A DNA stretch of 64,000 bases from an uncultured Prevotellaceae bacterium (GCA_902762565.1 CACWOS010000002.1:57467-121466), one strand, 5' to 3'. Positions 18,601 to 27,103 are shown, numbered from the stretch's first letter. Numbers and translations are program-made. The notes: generated by a model not told the origin, from the sequence alone.

Positions 18601-18928
18601 GCTGATAATCTACAGCATCAACCATTGTCAACTTGGGATTCTCAATAATCTTGTGCTGATAGAAGTAGTCGCGAATCACCTCAGCCAAAGCAGTCTTACC
18701 AGTACCTGTTTCACCAATAATAATGGTATTCACACTGAGACGTACATTCATAACGTCCTTGCGCGAATGGAGATAGGTATAAGTGTCAACGACCGTTTTA
18801 AGCTGTTGCTTCACTTCATCAAGCCCAACCATTCGGTCGAGCACGTTAAGTGAAACAAGCGGGTGGCCACACCACTTACAGAACTTCGCTATTGAGCGGT
18901 TTTCCTTATGACATTGCTCACAAATCAT
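15611..18928 (-). CDS. Four-module AAA+ ATPase (CbxX/CfxQ type) with N-terminal zinc ribbon
   Basis: The 1105-residue protein begins with a zinc ribbon (CEQCHKENRSIAKFCKWCG, residues 3-21) and then has four AAA+ modules with Walker A motifs near residues 72 (GETGTGKT), 335, 611 and 889 (each GNPGTGKT). Modules 2-4 have the Walker B form LFxDEAYTL. Module 1 has ILFFDNVQ, with Asn in place of the catalytic Glu, so it probably binds but does not hydrolyse ATP. The CbxX/CfxQ subclass includes Rubisco activase CbbX and EccA of type VII secretion, both protein remodelling machines. It is 3 nt downstream of the kinase gene and overlaps the FHA gene by 4 nt. Confidence 0.93.
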   Translation of the reverse strand: MICEQCHKENRSIAKFCKWCGHPLVSLNVLDRMVGLDEVKQQLKTVVDTYTYLHSRKDVMNVRLSVNTIIIGETGTGKTALAEVIRDYFYQHKIIENPKLTMVDAVDYQRFVEKWDENVKNARGGILFFDNVQKLLPDRYSNQVNPLDKLFVEMDKWDENPIVIIAGLPKGLDDFLSANPAAQNRFKYMFRLPTPGYTELCDICKQELRSKYGISAYSPEAERKLLRFFQYQVKIKDDTFGYAHLAVKTAEDIFTSFISRGAEASLVEEFDIRGYVPEERSLEDILRDLDHYIGMDEVKKAVREIAYTVHNNVQRAERGLGEQEKAGIHIVLTGNPGTGKTTIARKLGEIMEAIGYLDSGHVVEVDRSKMVSPYQGETPKVVDRLCDKAMGGILFVDEAYTLVPLSNGGERDQQGTQALETLMKRMEDDRGKFIVIAAGYRTEMENLFRINPGVRSRFSYFLNIEDYNPDQLFQIMEVFASDKKYKFTPEARELTLKMITELYNSRDKDFANGRTMRQLFEKICTKQAERMQKLDISALSNEQLMTIDVADIPYEAPKAVDYTECLSKLNGLVGLAGVKKEISNLAAFLNLQIRRGETNTFQGKHYVFTGNPGTGKTTVARIMADVFRTLGILSRGQLVEADRSKLVAGFAGQTAIKTNQLIDSAMGGVLFIDEAYTLKSNDQDSFGAEAIDTLLKRLEDDRGKFICIVAGYTDNMHDFIDTNPGLKSRFTQTIHFDDYTPDELTQIFLNLCKGKNFTVDEETQGTIHRQFEQLYLRRDKNFGNAREARKIFDQAVEKQSQRLVSMMGNPDFKDEDMYRITSADLEVAQSEKARPLDEVLNELDEFIGMRSVKNMIRRLAVQSMFMKQRAAMGAGKVQQMSMNFILTGNPGTGKTSVARKMGEVLQAMEILPTSRVIEASRATLVGKYMGETPKIVNNICDKAMGGILFIDEAYTLSSDNDMYGKEAIDTLMKRMEDDRGKFVVIAAGYKDEMETFLAVNPGLASRFSHKMHIDDYNEDELLAIYKKMAQKDNYKLSPEAEFKLMDVICRMVVSKSDSFGNAREMRNMLDQTIQQLSMRVSQMNQSEVTPETYQLIMPEDIKENI

Positions 18929-18931
18929 AAC

Positions 18932-21900
18932 TTATTCTGCATCATTATTTTTTATCTGGTCGACAGCTGTTGGAGTAACCTTGATTTTGTCGATATCAGA
19001 CTTATTTATATTCAACAAGTTTGGACTAAATACAACCAATTCTACGACTAACAAGCCAACCATCAGGCTCCATAGGATATAATGTATCACAGATTCGCCA
19101 CTAATAGAACGAACTTGATTAGACACATCATCAAGTAGACCAAACTTCGAACCTTTGAAGCGATAGGATTTTTGCTTGAAAGTAAAATAGAGTGGCTCTA
19201 ACAATGTGGATTTGATATCATGATCATCCATTACCTCGCTAACAAGTTGACTATCACTCTTCGTCACACTGCGGTAATCTGTGAAGTGACATATTAATAT
19301 ATATATTAAGGTAATAACCACAATAGCTGGCACGAACATGCTAGGAAAGGCACCATTTACATACCTTAATGCCATTACAGGTAGCCATGAAGACAGATAG
19401 CCAGTCAATCCCCACAAACTTGATATGATGACACCATAACCTCGGAAGTATGCTCTAGAAGCCATGATTAAAGCCATTGCACCACCTACAGGAAGACCTA
19501 TCGTCAACATTGGATGTTGCAATACATAATCCTTGGAGGGAACACCAAATATGATAACCAACAACAACCAAGCACCACAAAGCATGAAGAACATGCCACG
19601 CCACATTTGTTCCTTGCGTTTTGCCTGGAAATAACTCTGGCGAACTTCCTGATACTTATTAGCAGTCTGCTTCCTCGCATCGCAGAAACGCCTGTAATAT
19701 TGATGATGGGCGTCAATCTCTCCCAATTCGTTTAACCATTCTTCCAACTTGTGCTCATAGCTGTAAGTCTCTATGAATTCATTATGGGGATCCTCATGAT
19801 AGAACACAGACATCCACTGGCACAGTGAACCACGTTTCATGGCTGCCAATAGTTGTGGACGATAGGCTAACTTATCAATTGTCTGAGGTGTCTTCAAAAT
19901 AGTACCATCCTCCAATTGATATGAAGGCATTGCTCCTAAGATACGACAGAAACGATAGGCTGCAGTGCGTAAATCATATGCACCAAGACGATCACGATTC
20001 TCTTCGCTCTTTAGGTCGAAGCAAGCACGCGCCTGACTGATTTCTTCAATCCAGCCATGCAGCTGTGCGAAATAGAAGAAACGGCCGTTTGGGTCGCTAA
20101 AATCTGAAAGTTTCTCAGCATAGGCAACATCGTCAAGTGACTGCCAACCAATCAACTGTCGAGCCATCACCTCACCCACTTGATACGGAGTGTTGGCTTC
20201 ACGTAAATCATATGCAGCTTCACGATCCAGATTATAAAGCACCTTATAGGCTAACGAACGCGTGGGCTTCTGATCTTGAATCATGATACGTAGAGCCTCG
20301 CATGCCATATTGTCTTCACGACAATACATCCATGAAAGTAATCGACCATCAGTCAGGCTGTCCCACTCGTCATCACTACAGTTTTCATATCCAAACGAAT
20401 GAGAAATCTCCTCTACAGTTGATGATGGGAACTTAGCAAGGAACGGTATCTCTCGATCTATCTCATAAACCAAACGGAGAACAGCAACACGTCCATCAAA
20501 TTTCTTATCAATGGGGAAATAGCTGCGCAGACGATTGACATCGGCCTTTGTATGTGATTCCAAATAAAGGAACAAACGGTCATTTGGATTAACTAGCGAC
20601 AGAGCATAATCTTCTTGATAACTCAGCACTGAGATGGCAACACTATGTATGTCGTCACACTTGTTTCCCTTAATATCTTCATAAGGATAAGTAGGCTCCA
20701 TAACATATATCGCAGCCATCAATCCGGCTAGTTGGTCAGCAGGATAGCGATTAACAACAATATCCTTGACTGCGGAGCTCAGCTTCACATTACCACATTG
20801 TTCTAGCCAGCCAGCTATTCGTCCATTGTACAAATAGCTGCATGACAGGCGTTCGTTATCAAGCAAAAGCGGAATAAGTTCATGGACATTGTCAGCCACA
20901 AGATTACGTTCAGGATCGACCACAAAGCTACGATACTTGAGCAATGGTGATGTTATATCGACATCCACATCCTCACCCAAGAACCATCGTTCCACTTCCT
21001 CATATCCCCATCGACTTTGCGGATTAACAGCAGTAAGTCCCTGAACTATCATCTTTACGCGTTCAGGCAGTTCGTTGATGCGTGGCAGTCGACCTTCGTT
21101 CTTTTTGCGCATCATGACACGCTCATTCTGACTCAGGGGATTCTCTCCCATCCAAAGTGTCATCAAGGTAATACCCAACGCATAGAAATCGACAGCTGGT
21201 GTAATTTCCACCTCACCATCAATCACGTCGTTGTACATTTCTGGTGCAGCATATACTGGCGTACGTGCCTGTGTCGTGCGATGTACCTTTTCATCGTTTT
21301 CCATCACACTGGAGATACCAAAGTCACCTAAAACAATTTCTTTATGCTTTGTATCGCGAAAGAAATAGTTACCAGGCTTGATATCCTTGTGAATCACATT
21401 GTTCTGATGACAGTAAGCCAAAGCAGCTGCAGCTTGCAAAGCAATACGTCTGAACTGATTGAAATCGCCGTCCAAGTCGTAGTCGCTAAGGGTACCACCA
21501 CGCAAATACTCCATCAGTTCATAGTCGCGATTCTTTCCATCAACATAGGTCTTACCATAGTCGATAATCTTGACTATCATCTCTAAATTGAAATTCTGGA
21601 TGATGCGCATCAGCGTCTTTTTAATGGTGAAGTTCGGATAATATATCTTTAATACCATCTCAGTACCTTCATCATTCAAAACAAGAAACACCTGTGCTTC
21701 ACCAGAATTATCACTGATGCACCTGACACAACGGTATATTCTGCCCTTCAACACGAAATCATCGCTCCCTGGTTCTTCACTCAGGATAGCAGAAGAACCA
21801 GGTTTCACAGTCACTTCGTTGTTACCCGATGAAACAGCAGATGTGCGCTGAGGGTTGTCAACACGGATTGTTGCAGTCATATTTTGAGGACCTGCGCCCT

Positions 21901-21946
21901 GCTGGGGATTAGTGGGCAATTCGGGTTTTCGTATGGTCTCGTCCAT
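18932..21946 (-). CDS. Large membrane-anchored Ser/Thr protein kinase
   Basis: The 1004-residue protein has a Hanks-type kinase domain at about residues 65-330: a VLKIYYP lysine, a catalytic loop HKDIKPGN near 187 (HRD as HKD, catalytic Asp kept), DFGIS near 209 and TPVYAAPE near 230. A long soluble region of unknown fold spans ~335-770. It is followed by four hydrophobic segments between ~780 and 900 and a last one near 970-990, so the kinase is held at the membrane by its C-terminal part. Residues 1-60 are low-complexity. The gene overlaps the upstream zinc-ribbon gene by one base and leads into the AAA+ gene after 3 nt. Confidence 0.93.
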   Translation of the reverse strand: MDETIRKPELPTNPQQGAGPQNMTATIRVDNPQRTSAVSSGNNEVTVKPGSSAILSEEPGSDDFVLKGRIYRCVRCISDNSGEAQVFLVLNDEGTEMVLKIYYPNFTIKKTLMRIIQNFNLEMIVKIIDYGKTYVDGKNRDYELMEYLRGGTLSDYDLDGDFNQFRRIALQAAAALAYCHQNNVIHKDIKPGNYFFRDTKHKEIVLGDFGISSVMENDEKVHRTTQARTPVYAAPEMYNDVIDGEVEITPAVDFYALGITLMTLWMGENPLSQNERVMMRKKNEGRLPRINELPERVKMIVQGLTAVNPQSRWGYEEVERWFLGEDVDVDITSPLLKYRSFVVDPERNLVADNVHELIPLLLDNERLSCSYLYNGRIAGWLEQCGNVKLSSAVKDIVVNRYPADQLAGLMAAIYVMEPTYPYEDIKGNKCDDIHSVAISVLSYQEDYALSLVNPNDRLFLYLESHTKADVNRLRSYFPIDKKFDGRVAVLRLVYEIDREIPFLAKFPSSTVEEISHSFGYENCSDDEWDSLTDGRLLSWMYCREDNMACEALRIMIQDQKPTRSLAYKVLYNLDREAAYDLREANTPYQVGEVMARQLIGWQSLDDVAYAEKLSDFSDPNGRFFYFAQLHGWIEEISQARACFDLKSEENRDRLGAYDLRTAAYRFCRILGAMPSYQLEDGTILKTPQTIDKLAYRPQLLAAMKRGSLCQWMSVFYHEDPHNEFIETYSYEHKLEEWLNELGEIDAHHQYYRRFCDARKQTANKYQEVRQSYFQAKRKEQMWRGMFFMLCGAWLLLVIIFGVPSKDYVLQHPMLTIGLPVGGAMALIMASRAYFRGYGVIISSLWGLTGYLSSWLPVMALRYVNGAFPSMFVPAIVVITLIYILICHFTDYRSVTKSDSQLVSEVMDDHDIKSTLLEPLYFTFKQKSYRFKGSKFGLLDDVSNQVRSISGESVIHYILWSLMVGLLVVELVVFSPNLLNINKSDIDKIKVTPTAVDQIKNNDAE

Positions 21947-22893
21947 TATTTATCATCTTTAATTTCTGCAGTACTGTTTTTTCCTAACACGACCCATTTT
22001 CCGCCAAGATGTGGCTTAGCGCATCCACATGGGCTGCTATGCATAGCATGTTTATAATTGCACACCCACGCCAATCTTACGCCAACAGGTTTACAAGCCA
22101 TTGCATAGTTGCGTGCTTTAACAGGCGAGGTCGAGGGCGGCACTGCCAATTTTTCAAGAATAGCTGAAAGCATCTTGACCTTAACAGCCTTTTGGTCTTC
22201 CAATTCTTCCTTAGTCATGCGGTTCGACTCCACCTTAGGAATCTCTGGGAATTCAACGCCTTCATCTTTTGCCAATAGCGTCAGCACACGCTCACGAAGT
22301 TTCTGGCAGTTCTGTTCACGTGCAACATCACGCTCCGATGTATATGGTAGGGCATTTTCCAACTTCGTAAAGTCCTGAACAATCTCCATCAACTGCTGAT
22401 AATCAGGATTACGCTGCAACTGCTTAACCATCAGCTTGGCTTCCTCCGTCAGAGGTGTACCACACTTTTTGCAGAACGCAAAGTCGTTAAGCGAGTGACA
22501 GGTAGGACATACCATACCACCCTTAGGGCTACCGCACTCTGGGCAATAGGCTTCATTGCCTGACAGATGAGCTCCACAGAAAGAGCACACATCTTTACGA
22601 ATATAATGATGGCAGACTTCACAAAAGTCAGCATCGGCATCAACCTCCGCACCGCAATGAGGACAAGTTGCCTTGCTAATAGGTTGTCCACACTGAGCAC
22701 AGAACATGGCCTCGGGTTCATTAATAGTCCCACAATAAGGACATGCCTTGCCTGCTGCCTGCTGTTGTCTCTGTTGTTGCATCATCTGTGGGGCAGGCTG
22801 ATCACCCATCTGCGGACGTGACGTCCGTTGCAACGTTTCTTGCGGTCTTACCGTCCGCTCTATGTTTCCGAAATTTGAAATATTGTCGTTCAT
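21946..22893 (-). CDS. Protein with four tandem zinc ribbons, first gene of the kinase cluster
   Basis: The 315-residue protein has a Gln-rich N-terminus and then four CxxC-x(n)-CxxC zinc ribbons between residues ~50 and 155 (CPYC/CAQC, CPHC/CEVC, CSFC/CPEC, CPTC/CKKC). A helical region follows at ~160-265, and a C-terminal part has more Cys/His residues (WVCNYKHAMHSSPCGC). No enzymatic motif is seen; it is likely an adaptor that docks the other zinc-ribbon proteins of the operon or binds a shared ligand. It has its own promoter upstream and shares one base with the kinase gene. Confidence 0.88.
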   Translation of the reverse strand: MNDNISNFGNIERTVRPQETLQRTSRPQMGDQPAPQMMQQQRQQQAAGKACPYCGTINEPEAMFCAQCGQPISKATCPHCGAEVDADADFCEVCHHYIRKDVCSFCGAHLSGNEAYCPECGSPKGGMVCPTCHSLNDFAFCKKCGTPLTEEAKLMVKQLQRNPDYQQLMEIVQDFTKLENALPYTSERDVAREQNCQKLRERVLTLLAKDEGVEFPEIPKVESNRMTKEELEDQKAVKVKMLSAILEKLAVPPSTSPVKARNYAMACKPVGVRLAWVCNYKHAMHSSPCGCAKPHLGGKWVVLGKNSTAEIKDDK

Positions 22894-22918
22894 TACCTAA
22901 TCGATTAGCAATAATTGA

Positions 22919-22928
22919 TGCAAAGATA
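22919..22928 (-). promoter_or_regulatory. -7 box of the kinase/AAA+/PP2C operon
   Basis: The minus strand reads TATCTTTGCA 26 nt before the first gene of the cluster. A palindrome TAATCGATTA lies between it and the start codon and may be an operator. Confidence 0.8.
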
Positions 22929-22957
22929 CAACATTTTTTTGGATAACAAAGAAAAAA

Positions 22958-22983
22958 CCGCCGTAAATTTATATTTACGACGG
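22958..22983 (-). terminator. Rho-independent terminator after the M13 peptidase gene
   Basis: On the minus strand CCGTCGTAAAT pairs with ATTTACGGCGG (11 bp, one G-T pair) and is followed by TTTTTT. It separates the peptidase from the promoter of the kinase operon. Confidence 0.85.
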
Positions 22984-23012
22984 CATTTTTTATCGATTTT
23001 AACAAAAAAACG

Positions 23013-25040
23013 TTACCAAAGTGGCAATCGTTCAGCTTTTGGAACGAATAATTTATCACCTTCTTTCACGCCAAAGGCATCATACCACATGTCAATATGG
23101 GGCAATGCTCCATTGACACGAAAGCGTCCTAATGAGTGAGGGTCGCTCTTGGTTCGATTGCGGATTTCAGCCTCTGTAATATTGCCCGCCCACACACCAG
23201 CATAAGCTACAAAGAATCGCTGGTCGGCAGTCAGGCCATCAATAACAGGTAAGGCGTTACCCTTGGTTGCATTTTTATAAGCATACCAAGCCACCTGCAA
23301 GCCACCATGATCCGCCAAGTTCTCACCAAGCGTCAGCCGACCATTAGCATTCAGGTCAGGCAGCACTTTGATATTTGAGAAGAAGTCAGCAAACTTATCC
23401 GTACGAGACGTAAAGTTCTTTCCATCTTCTTCCTTCCACCAATCGTGCATATTTCCATCTTTATCATACTGACGTCCCTGATCGTCAAATCCGTGTGTCA
23501 TCTCATGTCCTATTACGACACCAATAGCGCCATAGTTAAAGGCATCGTCAGCCGCAGGATCAAAGAACGGAACTTGAAGAATTCCAGCAGGAAAGCAGAT
23601 TTCGTTCGTGGTAGGGTTATAGTATGCATTCACTGTCTGAGGTGTCATGAACCAGTCATCACGATCAACTGGTTTACCAGCTGTATGTTCGATGTGCCAA
23701 GCAGTCCAAAAACGACGGCACTCTATCATATTCTCAAAGTACGATTTTTTCGCATCAATATTCAAGTTTGAGAGGTCAGTCCACTTATCAGGATAACCTA
23801 TCTTCACATAGAAGGTATTGAGTTTCAACAACGCATTAACTTTCGTAGAATCGTCCATCCATTCCTGAGCTGCAATACGTTCACCAAGAGCCACACGCAG
23901 GTTCTCCACCAGCGTCTTCATACGCTCCTTCGACGATGCAGGGAAGTACTTCTTCACATAGATACGTCCTAATGCCTCGCCCATCACGCCTTGCACTTGA
24001 TTTGTTGCACGACGCCACATCGGATGGTCTTCTTTCTTACCAGAAAACACCTTACCATAGAAGTCGAAGTTTGCCTCACGGACTGCATCATTCAAATAGC
24101 CAGTCGAGCCATCGATAATGCCCCACTCCATCATGTCGCGATACTCAGCAGCACTCATGGTTGCAAACAGTTTATCGGCAGCCTCCATGAAGGCAGGTTG
24201 TCCCACAACCATTTCCTGAAGATACTGGCTTTTGATGCCTTTAGCATTCATTTGGCGCTCCAGCATCAAGTGGGGATATTTGCTATCAAACTCCTTGAGC
24301 GTCATCTTGTTGTAGTTAGCCTGAGGATCACGAAGTTCTGTACGCGACTTAGAAGCCTTTGCCAACGTTAGCTCGACCTTCATGATGTTCTTCATCTTCT
24401 TTTCAGCCACACTCTTCTTGAAACCATAAAGCTGGAACATACGGACAATGTGTTTCTTATAGGCCTCACGAATCTTGGTGGTTGCCTCGTCAGTCTCCAA
24501 ATAGTAGTCCTTTTGACCCAAGGTTAATCCGCCCTGCGATATTCCCAGAATATTGTTTGTAGCATCTTTTTCGTCAGCACCAATACCAGCAACGAACAAC
24601 TGCGATTCGCCATAAGGCATCATTTCCAGTTGGATAGCAAAGAGTTGTTCCTTTGTTTTGGCAGCCTCCAATTTCTTAATAAAAGGCATGACTGGCGTCA
24701 GTCCATCCTGTTCACGACGAGCTGAATCCATTGCCAATTTGTAGAGATCGCTCAATTTCTGTTCAACAGTTCCTTGAGGATAGCTATTCTCCTGCAACTC
24801 TTTCAGGATACCGTTGATGCGCTTATTGTTATCTTCAGCCAAACGGTCGAAACTGCCATAACGTGAATAAGCTGCAGGCAGAGGATTTGCCTTCATCCAT
24901 CCGCCACAGGCATATTCGTAAAAATCATCACCAGGACGCACATTCTGGTTCAGGTCGTTCATATTGATACCTGATCGAAACTGTGCTGATGCAGTAGCCA
25001 CTGTTGTTGCTAACACCATGATAGTCAATAATTTTTTCAT
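23013..25040 (-). CDS. M13 family (neprilysin/PepO-like) zinc metallopeptidase
   Basis: At 675 residues it matches full-length M13 endopeptidases. A signal peptide (MKKLLTIMVLATTVATASA, cleavage near residue 19-20) directs it out of the cytoplasm. The zinc site is HEMTH near residue 511 in VIGHEMTHGFDDQG, with the third ligand in GENLADHGGL near 573, and NAYYNPTTNEICFPAGI is the family substrate-binding region. It likely degrades peptides in the periplasm or outside. It lies 15 nt after the ABC-F gene with no promoter between them and ends at a strong terminator. Confidence 0.95.
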   Translation of the reverse strand: MKKLLTIMVLATTVATASAQFRSGINMNDLNQNVRPGDDFYEYACGGWMKANPLPAAYSRYGSFDRLAEDNNKRINGILKELQENSYPQGTVEQKLSDLYKLAMDSARREQDGLTPVMPFIKKLEAAKTKEQLFAIQLEMMPYGESQLFVAGIGADEKDATNNILGISQGGLTLGQKDYYLETDEATTKIREAYKKHIVRMFQLYGFKKSVAEKKMKNIMKVELTLAKASKSRTELRDPQANYNKMTLKEFDSKYPHLMLERQMNAKGIKSQYLQEMVVGQPAFMEAADKLFATMSAAEYRDMMEWGIIDGSTGYLNDAVREANFDFYGKVFSGKKEDHPMWRRATNQVQGVMGEALGRIYVKKYFPASSKERMKTLVENLRVALGERIAAQEWMDDSTKVNALLKLNTFYVKIGYPDKWTDLSNLNIDAKKSYFENMIECRRFWTAWHIEHTAGKPVDRDDWFMTPQTVNAYYNPTTNEICFPAGILQVPFFDPAADDAFNYGAIGVVIGHEMTHGFDDQGRQYDKDGNMHDWWKEEDGKNFTSRTDKFADFFSNIKVLPDLNANGRLTLGENLADHGGLQVAWYAYKNATKGNALPVIDGLTADQRFFVAYAGVWAGNITEAEIRNRTKSDPHSLGRFRVNGALPHIDMWYDAFGVKEGDKLFVPKAERLPLW

Positions 25041-25055
25041 TTCTATATTGTTTAC

Positions 25056-27029
25056 TTAAATTGATAATTGTTCCAATTCCTCAGACAGCCGTTCCCAGCG
25101 TTCCACCTCTTCGTCAAGGGCTTTCTTTGTAGAAGTGTACTCCGTAACGAACTCCATATTCGAAGCATTCTCAGGTTTCATCAGCAGGTCATCAAGCTCT
25201 TTCAACCTGCGTTCCATATCGCTGATTTTTCGCTCCGACTGCTCTACGGCTTTCTCCGCCTTACGGATCTGTTTCTGTTGTTCCTTATGCTCTGCATAAC
25301 TAGTGTTACGGGGGGTGGCTTGCCCGCTCCGTGCGGAAGCCTCGTCCGCTACGGGCGGAAGGCCCTTCCGCTCCGTGCGGATGACCTGCGAGCCTAGGGC
25401 TGTTTTTTCGAGTTCTGACAATTCATTGATTTTCTTCGCTTGCAGGAAGTCATAGATGCCTCCCAAGTGCTCGCGAACTTTGCCGCCTCCGAACTCGTAG
25501 ACTTTTGTAACGAGGCCATCCAGGAATTCACGATCGTGCGACACAATGATAGCCGTTCCGTCGAAGGCTTTAATGGCCTCCTTCAGAACATCCTTTGAGG
25601 CCATATCCAGATGGTTTGTAGGCTCATCGAGAATCAGCATATTAACGGGTTCTAGCAACAGGCGAATCATAGCTAATCGACTGCGCTCACCACCGCTGAG
25701 CACCTTTACCTTCTTATCCGACTCTTCGCCACCAAACATAAAGGCACCCAGTATGTCATTGATTTTCAGGCGAATCTCTCCCTTAGCGACATTATCAATT
25801 GTCTGGAATACGGTTAGGTTTTCGTCTAACAGCTGCGCTTGGTTTTGTGCAAAATAACCTATCTGCACATTATGTCCCACCTTCAGATGACCCTCAAAGG
25901 GAATCTCGTTCATGATACATTTCACCAACGTCGACTTACCTTCGCCATTCTTACCTACGAAAGCTACTTTCTCGCCTCGTTTGATGGTCAGGTTCACGTG
26001 GTCGAAAACCACATGCGCATATTCCTTTTTGACTTCTTCGCAGATGACAGGATAGTCGCCGCTGCGCAGACAAGGCGGGAACTTCAAGTGCATAGCCGAG
26101 TTATCGACCTCGTCCACTTCGATAGGCACAATCTTCTCCAGTTGCTTCACCTTCTGCTGCACTTGAACGGCTTTCGTGGCTTTGTAGCGGAAACGCTCGA
26201 TGAAGTCCTTCATCTCAGCCACTTCCTTCTGCTGGTTCTCGTAGGCTCTCAACTGCTGTTCGCGACGCTCCTTGCGCAGCACAACATATTCGTCGTACTT
26301 CACCTTGTAGTCAATAATCTGTCCGCACGATATTTCCAGTGTTCTGTTCGATACATTATTAATAAAAGCACGATCATGACTAACCAGCACGACTGCTTTG
26401 GCTGATTGTGCTAGAAACTGTTCCAACCACTGAATAGACTCGATATCCAAGTGGTTGGTAGGCTCGTCAAGCAACAGCACATCAGGCTTCTGCAACAGGA
26501 TCTTGGCTAATTCTATACGCATGCGCCAACCACCAGAGAACTCCTTGGTCGGACGCTCTAAATCCTCTCTCGTGAATCCTAATCCAGCAAGTGTTCGTTC
26601 TAATTCTGCCTCACGACTCTCAGCACCCATCATCATATAGCGCTCATGTTCCGTTGTGTAGCGTTCCACCAATGCCATATAATCCTCGCTCTCGTAGTCA
26701 GTCCGTTCGTTCATCTGACGTTCCAACTGCTCTACATGCGCTTTCATGTCAGTAATGTTAGCAAAAGCTTTCTGCGCTTCTTGTCTGACTGTCGTATCGT
26801 CCTGCAGGTTCATCACCTGAGGCAGATAGCCAATGGTCGTATCCTGCGGAACACTCACTATTCCGCTGGTAGGTTGCTGTTGACCGCAAAGTATCTTTAG
26901 TAGTGTAGATTTACCTGCTCCGTTCTTACCCACAAGGGCAATACGGTCTTTGTCGTTGACCACGAAACTGGCATTCGCAAACAACGGCTTGATGCTGAAT
27001 TCTACACGTAATCCTTCTACCGAAATCAT
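25056..27029 (-). CDS. ABC-F family ATPase
   Basis: The start is MISVEGLRVEF at 27029. The frame is open 33 nt further upstream, but that part overlaps the promoter box. The protein has two ABC domains without membrane segments: Walker A GKNGAGKST and GKNGEGKST, signatures FSGGWRMR and LSGGERSR, Walker B VLLLDEPTNHLD and MLILDEPTNHLD, the linker typical of ABC-F, and a C-terminal coiled coil. ABC-F proteins act on the ribosome as translation factors or antibiotic protection proteins. Residues ~545-567, before the coiled coil, are encoded by a GC-rich 22-nt repeat and look inserted. It heads an operon with the M13 peptidase. Confidence 0.95.
   Translation of the reverse strand: MISVEGLRVEFSIKPLFANASFVVNDKDRIALVGKNGAGKSTLLKILCGQQQPTSGIVSVPQDTTIGYLPQVMNLQDDTTVRQEAQKAFANITDMKAHVEQLERQMNERTDYESEDYMALVERYTTEHERYMMMGAESREAELERTLAGLGFTREDLERPTKEFSGGWRMRIELAKILLQKPDVLLLDEPTNHLDIESIQWLEQFLAQSAKAVVLVSHDRAFINNVSNRTLEISCGQIIDYKVKYDEYVVLRKERREQQLRAYENQQKEVAEMKDFIERFRYKATKAVQVQQKVKQLEKIVPIEVDEVDNSAMHLKFPPCLRSGDYPVICEEVKKEYAHVVFDHVNLTIKRGEKVAFVGKNGEGKSTLVKCIMNEIPFEGHLKVGHNVQIGYFAQNQAQLLDENLTVFQTIDNVAKGEIRLKINDILGAFMFGGEESDKKVKVLSGGERSRLAMIRLLLEPVNMLILDEPTNHLDMASKDVLKEAIKAFDGTAIIVSHDREFLDGLVTKVYEFGGGKVREHLGGIYDFLQAKKINELSELEKTALGSQVIRTERKGLPPVADEASARSGQATPRNTSYAEHKEQQKQIRKAEKAVEQSERKISDMERRLKELDDLLMKPENASNMEFVTEYTSTKKALDEEVERWERLSEELEQLSI
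25326..25391. repeat. 22-nt tandem repeat, three units, in frame in the ABC-F gene
   Basis: Three units of exactly 22 nt begin GCTCCGTGCGGA, GCTACGGGCGGA and GCTCCGTGCGGA. Each overlaps a small hairpin core TCCGC-n5-GCGGA (CCCGC in the first copy). Three units make 66 nt, so the frame is kept. A related array lies at 41160-41313: the segment at 25363-25381 matches 41263-41281 at 18 of 19 bases. Confidence 0.88.
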
Positions 27030-27050
27030 ACTTTTATATATAAATAGGGT

Positions 27051-27060
27051 GCAAAGGTAC
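27051..27060 (-). promoter_or_regulatory. -7 box of the ABC-F/M13 operon
   Basis: The minus strand reads TACCTTTGC, about 22 nt before the ABC-F ATG. It is divergent to the ligase promoter. Confidence 0.8.
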
Positions 27061-27065
27061 AAAAT

Positions 27066-27098
27066 AATTCTTAATTCTTAATTCTTAATTCTTAATTT
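27066..27098. repeat. Heptamer array AATTCTT x4 between divergent promoters
   Basis: Four exact copies of AATTCTT plus a partial fifth fill the space between two divergent -7 boxes and cover the predicted -33 region of both. Confidence 0.9.
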
Positions 27099-27103
27099 AT
27101 TTG

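Noticed and set aside
14220-22893. Type VI secretion regulatory genes or a TerY-P module
   Set aside because: Kinase, PP2C and FHA are shared with both, but no secretion structural gene, TerD-like or von Willebrand factor A protein is in the window.
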